A stretch of 63,365 nt of DNA, from positions 1 through 63,365 of the forward strand of contig CABRHS010000011.1 in the NCBI GenBank assembly GCA_902470815.1, read 5' to 3'. The DNA comes from an uncultured Collinsella sp. (GTDB lineage Bacteria > Actinomycetota > Coriobacteriia > Coriobacteriales > Coriobacteriaceae). This document shows, in pieces, positions 8,482 through 17,786 of this stretch (position 1 is its first letter; each line of letters starts with the position of its first letter). The position numbers were made by a program, and so were the translations under genes. A model generated the notes under the pieces. That model did no database searches. It had not been told where the DNA came from and worked only from the letters and a program-made list of their open reading frames with translations.

Positions 8482-10752
8482 ATGACCGAATCCACCCAGC
8501 AGAAACTCCATGTCGCATTTGCCAGCGCCGAAGCCGCGCCCTTTGTGAAAACCGGCGGCCTGGGCGACGTGGCGGGATCCCTGCCTCAGGCCCTCAAAGC
8601 CGCGGGCGCCGAGGTCGTCGTGCTCGTACCCAAGTACGACACCATCGCCCAAGAGTACAAGGACCGCATGGAGCACCTGTGCGACTTCTATGTCCCGCTC
8701 GGCTGGCGCAATGAGTACTGCGGCATCGAGCGCCTGAACCACCGCGGCGTCGATTACCTGTTCATCGACAACGAGCGCTATTTCAGCCGCGGGTACCCGT
8801 ATGGGTTCTTCGACGACGGGGAGCGCTTCGCCTTCTTCTCAAAGGCCATCGTCGAGAGCCTGCAGTACCTTCCCGGGGTTCTGAACGGGTTCGCGTGCGA
8901 CGTCTTGCATTGCAACGACTGGCACACTGCCATGGCCCCCGTGTTCCTGCGCGAGTTCTACCAGGCCTCGCCGTTCTACCAGAACATCAAGACGGTGTTC
9001 TCCATCCACAACATCGCGTTTCAGGGTCAGTACAGCGCCAAGGTGCTGAACGACATCCTGGGCTTGGCCCATATCCCGGCAGCCGCCTTCCAGCTCACCT
9101 GCGGTCCCGACGCCGTCAACTACATGCAGGGTGCCCTCAACTACACCGACGCCATCACGACCGTCTCCCCCACGTACGCCGAGGAGATCAAGACGGGCGA
9201 GTTCGGCGAGGGCCTCGATGGGATTCTGCGCCGCCGCGCACCGATTCTGCAGGGCATCGTCAACGGCATCGACACCGTGGGGTTCGACCCCGCCACCGAC
9301 CAACGCATCCCCGTGCAGTTCACCGCGAGCGACCGCTCCGGCAAAGCCGTTTGCAAGGCCCGCCTGCAGGAGGAGCTCGGTCTTGAGGTCCGCGATGACC
9401 GCCCGCTCATGGTTATGGTCACGCGCCTTACCCGTCAGAAGGGCATGGACCTGGTCACGTACGCGCTCGACCGGATCTTGTCCGGAGGCGTGCAGGTGGC
9501 CGTGCTCGGCACCGGAGATACCGACTATGAGAACGCGCTGCGCTACTTTGAGGGCAAATACCCCGGCACCATGGCCGCGCGCATCCAGTTCGATCCGGCG
9601 CTATCCCAGCGCATGTACGCGGGCGCCGACCTGTTCTTAATGCCGTCGCTGTTCGAGCCCTGCGGACTGTCCCAAATGATCGCCATGCGCTACGGCACCC
9701 TGCCCATCGTGCGCGAAACCGGCGGCCTGAAGGACACCGTCGCGCCATACAACCAATTCACAGGTGAGGGAACCGGCTTCTCGTTCGCCAACTTCAACGG
9801 CGATGAGATGGCCGACACCGTTTTCCGCGCCGCACGCCTGTTCTGGGACGACCGCACCGCATTCAACAAGCTCGTGGACAACGCCATGGCCGCTGACTTC
9901 AGCTGGACTCGTTCGGCCGACGTGTACCTGGCGATGTATCACAACCTGCGCCCAGATATCCCCCTCCCGCAGCCCGAGGTCGAAATTGCGCCGACCGAAG
10001 AGGCGGAGCCTGCCAAGGAGGCAAAGCCGGCTGAGCCCGAGGTCGCGCCTGCTGACGAGACCGCAGCGACGCCCGTGAAGAAGCCCGCCACCCGCAAGAC
10101 GACGGCCGCCAAGACCACGACTGCCAAGAGCACGACCGCCAAGGCCACCGCGACGAAAGCCAAGGCCACGGCGACCAAGGAAACCGCGCCAGCGACGAAG
10201 GCTGCCACCGCGGCAAAGACCGCGACTGCAAAGACCTCGACAGCCAAGGCCGCGGCCGCTAAGACCACGGCCCCCAAGACTGCCAGCGCAAAGACGGCCG
10301 CCACCAAGACAGTTGCCACCAAGACCGCAGCCGCCTCTGCACCTAAGGCCACCACGAAGAAGCCCGCCGCGCGCAAGACGACTGCCACGACGAAGGCCAC
10401 AACCGCAGCGAAATCAACTGCTGCCACGACAAAGACGGCAGCGGCGAAAAAGGCCGTCGCCGAGGCCACGACTGCTCCAGCGGTAAAGCCGGCAGCAAAG
10501 AAGCCCGCCGCGTCCAAAACCGCGACCAAGACCTCAAAGGCAACCGCCGTAGCCGCCAAGACCGCGACCTCGGCACCCGCGACTTCCGCAAAGCCCGCAA
10601 CGGCCAACCCCGCCCAGGCCAAGATCGACCTGGACGCCGTGCTCCCCACCATCGATCCCAAGCCCGCAGCAACTCCTGCGCCCGATCCCAAGCCCGCCAC
10701 CCCGACGACCAAGGTCGTTCCCAAGGCGACCCGCAGGGGCAAGCGCAAATAA
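8482..10752 (+). CDS. glgA: Glycogen synthase with long Lys/Ala/Thr-rich C-terminal tail
   Basis: Transfers glucose from ADP-glucose to the glycogen chain (GT5). ATG 8482 (MTESTQQKLHVAF) is preferred because the next 12 residues enter the conserved N-terminal strand. The motif KTGGLGDVAGSLPQAL binds ADP-glucose, and PSLFEPCGLSQMIAMRYGTLPIVRETGGL is the C-terminal GT-B signature, quoted here in two parts of one region around 9640-9730. The catalytic part ends near 9985. About 256 further residues follow: a Glu/Pro linker, then repeated AAKTTTAK-like units resembling histone H1 or AlgP tails. Normal GlgA is about 480 residues, so the tail is extra. Confidence 0.93.
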   Translation: MTESTQQKLHVAFASAEAAPFVKTGGLGDVAGSLPQALKAAGAEVVVLVPKYDTIAQEYKDRMEHLCDFYVPLGWRNEYCGIERLNHRGVDYLFIDNERYFSRGYPYGFFDDGERFAFFSKAIVESLQYLPGVLNGFACDVLHCNDWHTAMAPVFLREFYQASPFYQNIKTVFSIHNIAFQGQYSAKVLNDILGLAHIPAAAFQLTCGPDAVNYMQGALNYTDAITTVSPTYAEEIKTGEFGEGLDGILRRRAPILQGIVNGIDTVGFDPATDQRIPVQFTASDRSGKAVCKARLQEELGLEVRDDRPLMVMVTRLTRQKGMDLVTYALDRILSGGVQVAVLGTGDTDYENALRYFEGKYPGTMAARIQFDPALSQRMYAGADLFLMPSLFEPCGLSQMIAMRYGTLPIVRETGGLKDTVAPYNQFTGEGTGFSFANFNGDEMADTVFRAARLFWDDRTAFNKLVDNAMAADFSWTRSADVYLAMYHNLRPDIPLPQPEVEIAPTEEAEPAKEAKPAEPEVAPADETAATPVKKPATRKTTAAKTTTAKSTTAKATATKAKATATKETAPATKAATAAKTATAKTSTAKAAAAKTTAPKTASAKTAATKTVATKTAAASAPKATTKKPAARKTTATTKATTAAKSTAATTKTAAAKKAVAEATTAPAVKPAAKKPAASKTATKTSKATAVAAKTATSAPATSAKPATANPAQAKIDLDAVLPTIDPKPAATPAPDPKPATPTTKVVPKATRRGKRK
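10075..10750 (+). repeat. Low-complexity repeat encoding Lys/Ala/Thr tail of GlgA
   Basis: The 3' third of glgA is built from short degenerate units encoding K-T/A-A-T/K patterns such as TKTAAAK and KKPAARKT. Such coding repeats often vary in copy number between strains. The encoded tail is strongly basic and probably disordered. Confidence 0.8.
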
Positions 10753-10783
10753 GAGACGAACGCACATCCAGCCGTACAATACG

Positions 10784-10814
10784 GGCCGGGGGCGATATGC
10801 CCTCGGCCATTTTC
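10784..10814 (+). terminator. Terminator after glycogen operon
   Basis: Arms GGCCGGGGGC (10784-10793) and GCCCTCGGCC (10799-10808), with one G-T pair, are followed by ATTTTC. This lies about 30 bp after the glgA stop and is a likely rho-independent terminator of the glg cluster. Confidence 0.7.
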
Positions 10815-10882
10815 ATGTACGGGTGCTTCGAATCCCCAATGGCGCCCTGACCGCCGGCAGTGAACCGACCCACCGCAACCTG

Positions 10883-10888
10883 TATAAT
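10883..10888 (+). promoter_or_regulatory. Candidate -10 box of amylase-MalQ gene
   Basis: A perfect TATAAT lies 37 bp before the chosen ATG at 10925. No good -35 box is visible 16-18 bp upstream. It follows the glg terminator, which makes an independent promoter here plausible. Confidence 0.4.
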
Positions 10889-10924
10889 AAACAGGCATTA
10901 TCCGTTCGTTTAGTTAGCTGTCTC

Positions 10925-13900
10925 ATGAGGCTTTACCATAATTCCCGCCGGTCGGAGTATCGCGTGCCGTTTGGCGCCGTCGTGGCCGGAACCACCGTTC
11001 ATCTCACACTGCAAGTCGAAGACGCCGATGCCAGATTCCTCAAGGGCGAGGTTCGCACGTGGGTCGACGATCGCGGCGAAGAGCTCATCCCTATGGCCCT
11101 CGGTGAATCCAACACCCTGGTAGCGAACATCGACTGCTCCGAACCGTGTATCTTGTGGTACAGCTTCCGCGTGACATGCACCGATGGGTCGATGCTCATG
11201 GTCGGCACGCGCGATGGCGCCACGGGCGGAGAGTCGGTCACCTATACCGACCGTGGAGACGTGCCCTCATTCCAAATCACCGTGTACAAGCACCGCAAGG
11301 CCCGTCCCGCTTGGTACGAGCGTGGCATCGTATACCAGATCTTCCCCGATCGTTATGCACGCGACGAGCATTGGCTCGAGCGCGCCCAGGCCGTGGTCGA
11401 CAAGCCCCGCAAGGGCCCCGGCAAGCACCTGGTCATGGACTGGGACAAACCGCCGGTGTACGACCGCAACGAGGACAAATCCATCAAGAGCTGGGACTTC
11501 TACGGCGGATCGCTCGAGGGAATCCGCCAGGACCTCCCCCGCCTGCAGGCCATGGGCGTCACGGCGATCTACCTCAACCCCATCTTCGAGGCGCAGAGCA
11601 ATCACCGCTACGACACGGCGGATTACCTCACGATCGACCCCATGCTCGGTACCGAAGAGGATTTCCGTCGCCTCGCCCAAGACGCCGACAAGCTGGGAAT
11701 CTCGCTCATCCTCGACGGCGTGTTCAACCACACGGGAGACGACTCCATCTATTTCAACCGCTTTGAGAACTACCCCGGCAAGGGGGCGTGGCAGGGCGAG
11801 GATTCTCACTGGTACGACGCGTATTGTTGGAACGAAGACGGGACGTACAGCTCCTGGTGGGGCATCGAGAACATGCCCGACCTCAACGAGAAATCCGATC
11901 GCGTTCGCGAGCTGCTGCTCGGCGAAAACGGCGTGGTGCGCACCTGGCTGCGCGCCGGCGCGAGCGGTTGGCGCCTCGATGTGGCCGATGAGCTCTCAGA
12001 TGACCTGATCGAGGAAATCAAGGCCGCGGTGCTCGAGGAGCGTCCCGACGGCCTGCTGCTCGGCGAGGTCTGGGAGGACGCCTCAAACAAGCTCGCCTAC
12101 GGCAAACTGCGCAAGTATCTGCTGGGCGACGAGCTCGACTCCGCCATGAACTACCCCCTGCGCGATGCCATCCTGGGCTTCCTCGTCTACGGCGAGAGCG
12201 CCTACCAGTGCGCCGAGCGAATCGAGACCCTGCGCGAGAATTACCCGCCCGAGGCCCTGGCCTGCTGCCTCAACCTGCTCGGCAGCCACGACAAGCCGCG
12301 CATCGCCTCCGTGCTCGGCGGCGGCCCCGATGAGAGCCAGCTGCCCGAGGAGGAGCGCGGGCGCTTCCGCCTGGACGAGAACTCGATGGGCCTGGCCAAG
12401 GGACGCTTCTGGCTCGCCACGCTCATGCAGATGACGCTCCCCGGTGTCCCCTCCATCTATTACGGCGACGAGTACGCCCTTGAGGGCCTCTCCGACCCCG
12501 GCAACCGCCGCACGCTGCCCACGCCCGACGCCGTGCACGACCGCGATATGCTCAACATGGTTCGCAACACGGCCATGCTGCGCCGCGCCCTGCCCTTCCT
12601 CATCGACGGCACGCTCGACGCGTTCGCGTACAACGACGACGTGCTGTGCTACCGCCGCCGCGGCTCGGATGGCCAGGTGGCAAGCGTCCTCATCAATCAC
12701 AGCCTGTCCGACGCGCGCTCCGTGCGCGTTCCCATCGAGGGGGACTTCGCCCTCGACCTCATCTCCGGCACCGACCTCAAGCGAGGGGCCGATGGCTGCG
12801 CGGAGATTCGCCTATGGCCACTCGGCTCGGCCGTCGTGTACTCCAGCAAGGATCGCCGCCTGCAAAAGCCGCTCGAACGCGGCGCGGGCGTCATCGCGCA
12901 TATCACCTCGCTGCCCAACGCGGGTCGCGCGGGCACCCTCGGCGCGCCCGCCCACCGCTTCATCGACCACCTCGCCGCCACCGGCCTGCGCTATTGGCAG
13001 GTCCTGCCGGTCAACCCCACCGACTCCTTCGGATCGCCCTACGCGGGACCCTCTGCCTTCGCGGGCAACCCCGACCTGCTGGAGGAGACGCTCGCCGAAC
13101 TCAAGCGCGCCTTCGAGCGCTTCAAGGCTGAAGGCGGCTTTACCAGTCGAGAGTTCTTCGAGTTCGCACGCGAGAACGAGAGCTGGCTCGACCCGTACTG
13201 CGCGTTCATGGCGGTCAAGGACGCCATGAACGGCACGAACCGTCATAGCTGGCCCGATGAGCTGCGTCGCTACCATGTCGACATCTTCGCCGATGCGCGC
13301 TTTGCCGATCGCGCCCGCTACCACGCCTTCGTCCAGTTCCGCTTTGAGCGCGAGTGGGCCGAGATGCTCGCATACGCGCACGAGAGGGGCGTCGAGATCG
13401 TCGGCGACATCCCGATGTACGTCTCGGACGACTCAGCCGACGCATGGAGCGAGCCCGAGATGTTCTCGCTCGGCAAGGATGGCATGCCCTACGAGATCGC
13501 CGGCGTCCCGCCGGATCGCTTTTCGGCTACCGGACAGGTCTGGGGCAACCCCACCTATGACTGGAACCACATGCGCAAAGACGGATACGTATGGTGGATC
13601 GCCCGCCTGCGCCGCTCGTTCAAGCTGTACGACCGCGTGCGCCTCGATCACTTCCTGGGCTTCCATAACTATTTTGCGATTCCCGCGGGCGGAACCGGCG
13701 CCGATGGCACCTGGAAGCCCGGTCCCGGTATCGAGCTGTTCCGGAAGGCATATGAGGAGTTCGGCCCCTTGCCGCTTATCGCTGAGGACCTGGGCATTCT
13801 CACCCCCGGCGTGCGCGCCCTCCTTGCGAGCTGCGGCTTTTCCGGCATGGACGTCCTCGAGTTCGCCGACTACGACATCCGCCAGCAGATCTGGCCGCAC

Positions 13901-14218
13901 AATGAGAAGGTCCTCTACACCTCGACGCACGACACCTCGACGCTCGTCGGGTTCTGCCAGCGGTCGTTCTGCTCGGATAGCGATGAGCACCAGGCCAAGT
14001 ACCTTGCGACCGAGATCGTCCGCCAGGCGCTCGACAGTTCCGCGACGCTCGTCATGATGCAGCTGCAGGACCTGCTCTGCCTTGGCGACGAGGCCCGCAT
14101 GAACGTGCCCGGTGTGGCCGAGGGCAACTGGAGTTGGCAGGCAGATGAGGAATTGATCTGCGATTATGAGCGCAAGATCGCCGGGGTGCTCTCCGAGACC
14201 GGACGCGCGAGAGCATAA
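10925..14218 (+). CDS. Fused GH13 alpha-amylase/neopullulanase and GH77 4-alpha-glucanotransferase
   Basis: A 1097-residue protein that joins two maltodextrin enzymes. Residues about 1-130 form an N-terminal beta domain. About 131-640 is a GH13 barrel with DGVFNHTG, GWRLDVADE (nucleophile about D352), LLGEVWEDA (acid about E381) and LLGSHDKPR. From about 646 a complete MalQ domain follows, with LPVNPTDSFGSPY, RLDHFLGFHNYFAIP (nucleophile), IAEDLG and THDTST. It would hydrolyse glycogen or maltodextrins and re-shuffle the products, feeding GlgP. No signal peptide is visible, so it is probably cytosolic. The start at 10925 (MRLYHN) is chosen because it lies just downstream of a TATAAT; the ribosome site is weak. 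Confidence 0.9.
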   Translation: MRLYHNSRRSEYRVPFGAVVAGTTVHLTLQVEDADARFLKGEVRTWVDDRGEELIPMALGESNTLVANIDCSEPCILWYSFRVTCTDGSMLMVGTRDGATGGESVTYTDRGDVPSFQITVYKHRKARPAWYERGIVYQIFPDRYARDEHWLERAQAVVDKPRKGPGKHLVMDWDKPPVYDRNEDKSIKSWDFYGGSLEGIRQDLPRLQAMGVTAIYLNPIFEAQSNHRYDTADYLTIDPMLGTEEDFRRLAQDADKLGISLILDGVFNHTGDDSIYFNRFENYPGKGAWQGEDSHWYDAYCWNEDGTYSSWWGIENMPDLNEKSDRVRELLLGENGVVRTWLRAGASGWRLDVADELSDDLIEEIKAAVLEERPDGLLLGEVWEDASNKLAYGKLRKYLLGDELDSAMNYPLRDAILGFLVYGESAYQCAERIETLRENYPPEALACCLNLLGSHDKPRIASVLGGGPDESQLPEEERGRFRLDENSMGLAKGRFWLATLMQMTLPGVPSIYYGDEYALEGLSDPGNRRTLPTPDAVHDRDMLNMVRNTAMLRRALPFLIDGTLDAFAYNDDVLCYRRRGSDGQVASVLINHSLSDARSVRVPIEGDFALDLISGTDLKRGADGCAEIRLWPLGSAVVYSSKDRRLQKPLERGAGVIAHITSLPNAGRAGTLGAPAHRFIDHLAATGLRYWQVLPVNPTDSFGSPYAGPSAFAGNPDLLEETLAELKRAFERFKAEGGFTSREFFEFARENESWLDPYCAFMAVKDAMNGTNRHSWPDELRRYHVDIFADARFADRARYHAFVQFRFEREWAEMLAYAHERGVEIVGDIPMYVSDDSADAWSEPEMFSLGKDGMPYEIAGVPPDRFSATGQVWGNPTYDWNHMRKDGYVWWIARLRRSFKLYDRVRLDHFLGFHNYFAIPAGGTGADGTWKPGPGIELFRKAYEEFGPLPLIAEDLGILTPGVRALLASCGFSGMDVLEFADYDIRQQIWPHNEKVLYTSTHDTSTLVGFCQRSFCSDSDEHQAKYLATEIVRQALDSSATLVMMQLQDLLCLGDEARMNVPGVAEGNWSWQADEELICDYERKIAGVLSETGRARA

Positions 14219-14290
14219 ACCCCTCACATCGCACGAGGCTCTTTTGGGTACAGTAACCATCGTGCGAACGAATACGCCCGAGCGCAAACG

Positions 14291-14329
14291 GGCGCCGCGT
14301 CTCCCCTATCGGACACGACACGCGGCGCC
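14291..14329 (+). other. Hairpin between amylase-MalQ and fmdB-like gene
   Basis: Perfect 10-bp arms GGCGCCGCGT (14291-14300) and ACGCGGCGCC (14320-14329) with a 19-nt loop. There is no downstream T-run. It may be a weak terminator or mRNA-protecting structure. Confidence 0.45.
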
Positions 14330-14372
14330 TGCATAGCGACGGGGAACAACTGCAAGAAAGGATGTCATCACC

Positions 14373-14603
14373 ATGGCACGCTATGATTATCGCTGCACGT
14401 CGTGCGGAAATGTCTTCGAGGTCGAGCACGGCATGACCGAGCGCCCCGAGGTCTCCTGCCCCACCTGCGGAGGCTCCGCGGACAAGGTCTTCAGCGCCAG
14501 CGGGATCAAGTTCGAGGGCTCCGGCTTTTACAACACCGACCAGCGCGGCGGCGGGTCCTGCACGAGCGCGACCAACGGCAGCTGCAGCTGCTGCCAGGGC
14601 TAA
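14373..14603 (+). CDS. FmdB-family zinc ribbon protein
   Basis: A 76-residue protein starting MARYDYRCTSCG, with a rubredoxin-like CxxC...CxxC knuckle (CTSCG and CPTCGG) and the typical GSGFYNTD segment. The C terminus is Cys-rich (SCSCCQG). The family is widespread, binds zinc, and has no settled function. The start follows AAGGATG. A terminator follows at 14672. Confidence 0.85.
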   Translation: MARYDYRCTSCGNVFEVEHGMTERPEVSCPTCGGSADKVFSASGIKFEGSGFYNTDQRGGGSCTSATNGSCSCCQG

Positions 14604-14671
14604 ACCGCCGCAATTGCGTCTCAATTGGGGACGGGCACGAATTGCGACGTTCGAAAGCAACCAAAAGATAG

Positions 14672-14702
14672 TCAGCCGGGGGCAATGCCTCCGGCTGATT
14701 TG
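14672..14702 (+). terminator. Terminator after fmdB-like gene
   Basis: Arms TCAGCCGGGGG (14672-14682) and CCTCCGGCTGA (14688-14698) with a 5-nt loop and one G-T pair, followed by TTTGC. It is probably used by the plus-strand gene before it. The remainder of 14604-14777 holds only short AATTGCG-type repeats. Confidence 0.65.
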
Positions 14703-14777
14703 CATTGGGCATCGACCTTGCAGCCTTGACCCAAAAGGTCTCAGATTGCGTCTGCCCCCAATTGCGACACGGCGTGC

Positions 14778-16184
14778 TTACACACGGACGAAACGAGCGC
14801 AGAAATGCCCGTCAAACCCACCCGGGCACGGATAGCTCTGGAACGTGCCGATGGGAATCTCGTGCTCGGCGATGTCCCCGGCCGCACCCATGTACGCGGG
14901 GCCGGCACCGGCGAGTGCGTCGGACACCGGCATCGGGGCAAAGCCCTCCCCCTCAGGCGATCCGAGGAACTGCGTGACCACATGGCTGTTCTCGGCGCGC
15001 AGGACCGAACAAGTCGCGTATATCAGCTGCCCATGGGGCGCGACGCGGCACGCGGCCTCGCACAGCATCTCGAGCTGGAGTTCGGGCAACTCGTGATCGC
15101 ACTCCCCGGGCGTGAGTCGCCAGGGGATCTCGCCATGGCGGCGCATGGTGCCCGTTCCCGAACACGGAGCATCAACGAACACGGTGTCGAACAGTGCGCG
15201 GCGGCCCAGGTTCCGATCGTATTCGGCCAGGCAGGCATCGAGGTCGGTGGCGTCACCGGCAACCGTTGCGATCCGACCCAGCCCCGAGCACTCGATGCGC
15301 TGGGCATTCGCTTGGCACTTTCCCTCATACAGGTCGAGGGCCACATGTTCGTGATCAAGACCCCGGCGCTCGGCATGGGCCAGCATCATGAACGTCTTGG
15401 TGCCGCGCCCGGCACCGATCTCGAGACAGGAGCCTTCGCGCGTTGCCGCGGCGGCGATGAGCTGCGCGTGGTAATCGGAGGCGACTGCGTCAGCATGCGC
15501 AAAGGCGCTCGAGCCCGCGAGCCCGCCCACCCGGTCCACCACATGCGCACCGGGAAGCGCGAGGGGCCCGGCCCCGTCGGCAACGAGCGCGTCCCCGACG
15601 GCATCGACGCGCAGCGGATTGACCTGCACCGCAATGGGCGCGGGGTCGAGCTGGCACGCGAGCATGGCCCGCGCGCGCTCCTCCCCGAGCGAATCGGCGA
15701 TTCTGCGAACAAGCCAGGTGGGAAGCCCGGCACGTCGAGCCCGAGACACCATAGGGCGATGCTGCTCGGCGACCTCATCGGCGGCCAAAAAGGCATCCGC
15801 CCCTTCCGCCACGCGGCGTAACACAGCGTTGGCGAGGCCTGCCGCTCCGTGAGCGCACACGCGGGCGAGCTCCACGCCCTGGCTCACCGCAACCTGGGGT
15901 GAGGTGCCCAGGTACAGCAGCTCATATGCCCCGATGCGCAGGGCATCGCGCACTCCGGCCGAGAGTGCGCGCGGATCGTCGAGCACATGATCGAGTGCGT
16001 CGTCCAGGCAACCGCTGCAGCTCGTGACGCCGAGGGCGAGCCGGCGCGCAAACGCCGCGTCGCGCTGGTCGAGCGCTGCTGAGGCATCAGCCGCGAGCTC
16101 GCGGGCATAGCGCCCTGCCTCGCGGGCTGAGATAAGGATGCGAAGCGCGGTCAAGCGCCCCGGGGACAGATTCGTCCTACTCAA
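14778..16184 (-). CDS. rsmB: 16S rRNA m5C967 methyltransferase, NusB domain plus methyltransferase
   Basis: S-adenosylmethionine-dependent methylation of C967 in 16S rRNA. The N-terminal ~140 residues are a NusB-like all-alpha RNA-binding domain (LTALRILISAREAGRYA, RLALGV, ALRIGAYELLYL). The rest is a Fmu-type Rossmann methyltransferase with CLEIGAGRGTKTFMM, the motif VDAPCSGTGTMRRHGEI (catalytic PCSG cysteine), and YATCSV with the second cysteine. The start is unclear: TTG 16184 would overlap the fmt stop and couple translation, while an ATG at 16238 would add 18 residues. It is the last gene of metK-priA-def-fmt-rsmB. Confidence 0.88.
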   Translation of the reverse strand: MSRTNLSPGRLTALRILISAREAGRYARELAADASAALDQRDAAFARRLALGVTSCSGCLDDALDHVLDDPRALSAGVRDALRIGAYELLYLGTSPQVAVSQGVELARVCAHGAAGLANAVLRRVAEGADAFLAADEVAEQHRPMVSRARRAGLPTWLVRRIADSLGEERARAMLACQLDPAPIAVQVNPLRVDAVGDALVADGAGPLALPGAHVVDRVGGLAGSSAFAHADAVASDYHAQLIAAAATREGSCLEIGAGRGTKTFMMLAHAERRGLDHEHVALDLYEGKCQANAQRIECSGLGRIATVAGDATDLDACLAEYDRNLGRRALFDTVFVDAPCSGTGTMRRHGEIPWRLTPGECDHELPELQLEMLCEAACRVAPHGQLIYATCSVLRAENSHVVTQFLGSPEGEGFAPMPVSDALAGAGPAYMGAAGDIAEHEIPIGTFQSYPCPGGFDGHFCARFVRV

Positions 16185-17103
16185 TGCGCCCCCAAGTGCC
16201 CCGACCGTCGCGTTGGCCGGCCGCCCAGGACTTGGCATCCATCTCGCGCTTGCCGTCCGGTTTGATTGAGGTGAGCTCGAACGCGCCGTCCGCGCAGCCA
16301 AGGAACACGCGACCCGAGGTGATGACGAGCGACCCCTCCGCCGCTTTGGGCGCGGCGGCGTCGCAAGTCGCGGCCCTCATGACGCGCGCGGGCCTGCCGG
16401 CGACCACGCAACGTGCGGGCGCGGCGTCGGATGAGGCCATGACGCGACGCACGTTCGCGAGCGCGTCTGCACCCGGGTCGAGGCGCATCTCAGCCTTGGC
16501 GATCTTGGCAGCGTGCGTCACGAGCGACTCGTCCTGCTCGGCCCATTCCGCCGTCCCATCGGCGAGCGAGGGCAGGGTGCGCACCAGCAGGTCGCCGCCG
16601 AGCTCGGCCAGCTCGGCCGTCAGCTCGTCGGCGGTCTTGCCGGGGACCGAGCAACTCGCCTGGGCGCAATACGCACCCGTGTCCACACCGTGGCCGATGC
16701 GCATGATGGACACGCCGGTCTGGGCATCGCCCTCCAGGATGGAGCGTTGGATGGGCGCCGCGCCGCGCCAGCGCGGGAGCAGCGAGGCGTGGACGTTCAC
16801 GCAGCCAAGCGGGGCCATGGTGAGAACCTCATCGGGCAGGATGCAGCCGTAGGCGGCAACGCAAAAGACATCGGCCTCCGAGGAGCGCAGGGCATCGAGC
16901 ACCTCGGGCGTCATGCGGTTGGCCTCCATCACGGGCAGATCGAGCTCAAGCGCGGCCTGCTTAACCGGCGAGGGCTCGAGCTTCTTGCCGCGAGAGCGCA
17001 CGGCATCCGGGCGCGTGAGCACCAGCGCCACCTCATGAGCGGCGGCGAGCTTCCTAAGCGAGGGCACGGCGAAAGAGGGCGTGCCCATAAAGACCACGCG
17101 CAT
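16177..17103 (-). CDS. fmt: Methionyl-tRNA formyltransferase
   Basis: Formylates initiator Met-tRNA using 10-formyltetrahydrofolate. The 308 residues begin MRVVFMGTPSFAVPSL, with the folate-binding signature NVHASLLPRWRGAAPIQRSIL in the N-terminal domain and a C-terminal OB-like tRNA-binding domain. It is two bases from the def stop codon and overlaps the likely rsmB start. This is the common def-fmt-rsmB arrangement. Confidence 0.96.
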   Translation of the reverse strand: MRVVFMGTPSFAVPSLRKLAAAHEVALVLTRPDAVRSRGKKLEPSPVKQAALELDLPVMEANRMTPEVLDALRSSEADVFCVAAYGCILPDEVLTMAPLGCVNVHASLLPRWRGAAPIQRSILEGDAQTGVSIMRIGHGVDTGAYCAQASCSVPGKTADELTAELAELGGDLLVRTLPSLADGTAEWAEQDESLVTHAAKIAKAEMRLDPGADALANVRRVMASSDAAPARCVVAGRPARVMRAATCDAAAPKAAEGSLVITSGRVFLGCADGAFELTSIKPDGKREMDAKSWAAGQRDGRGTWGRIE

Positions 17104-17105
17104 GG

Positions 17106-17642
17106 CTACTCCGTCTCGCCGGGCTTGGCGCCGCGGGCGAGCGCCTCCTGATACTGCTTCATGGCATGGACGCGCTGCTGCGGGAGCAGGCGCTCGAACA
17201 TCGTCTTGCCGTGCAGATGGTCGATCTCATGCTGCAGGCACACGCAGAACAGGTCGCCGGAAGCCTCATAGCGAATGCACTCTCCCTCGAGGTTGTAAGC
17301 CTCCACAACCACGTGGTCGGGCCGGCGGATTTCGCAGTTGATACCCGGAATGGACAGGCAGCCCTCGTTGAACGGGACGAGGTTGTCGGACTGCTCGACG
17401 ATCACGGGGTTGATGAGGACGTACGGGTCGTAATCCTTCTCAGAGGTGTACTCGGTGTCCACGATGGCAAGCTGGATGGTCTCCCCCACCTGAGGGGCGG
17501 CCAGGCCGCAACCGCCGTTCTCGAACATCTGGACCTTCATCCGCTCGACGAGCGCGCGCAGGTCGGCGTTGATCTCCTCAACCTCGGCGCACTCCTGGCG
17601 CAGGCGTGGGTCGGGCGAAAGCACGATGCCGTTGATCTCCAT
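17106..17642 (-). CDS. def: Peptide deformylase
   Basis: Removes the formyl group from nascent proteins. ATG 17642 (MEINGIVLSPD) follows GAAAGGAAGACC, giving 178 residues. All three metal-site motifs are present: GGCGLAAPQVG, EGCLS and QHEIDHLHG. A candidate -10 (TATAGA type) lies just upstream, suggesting def-fmt-rsmB may have its own promoter in the 144-bp gap after priA. Confidence 0.96.
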   Translation of the reverse strand: MEINGIVLSPDPRLRQECAEVEEINADLRALVERMKVQMFENGGCGLAAPQVGETIQLAIVDTEYTSEKDYDPYVLINPVIVEQSDNLVPFNEGCLSIPGINCEIRRPDHVVVEAYNLEGECIRYEASGDLFCVCLQHEIDHLHGKTMFERLLPQQRVHAMKQYQEALARGAKPGETE

Positions 17643-17786
17643 GGTCTTCCTTTCATACGCGGGCGCAAACCCGCACGTATTCACTGTGTTCTATACTACC
17701 CGCATTACCGTGCGAGATGATGGGCGATATGTGCACGCGGAGCTTCTTCACCTGCTTCAACGACCGCAGCGGCTCGCGTGCGGCCG

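Noticed and set aside
10075..10750. Separate minus-strand gene opposite the GlgA tail (10898-9939)
   Set aside because: Its Ala/Val-rich sequence is the complement of the Lys/Ala/Thr repeat. The plus-strand frame continues unbroken from the GlgA catalytic domain.
14604..14777. Small RNA or gene after the fmdB-like gene
   Set aside because: Beyond one terminator only short AATTGCG repeats are present, without promoter or coding pattern.
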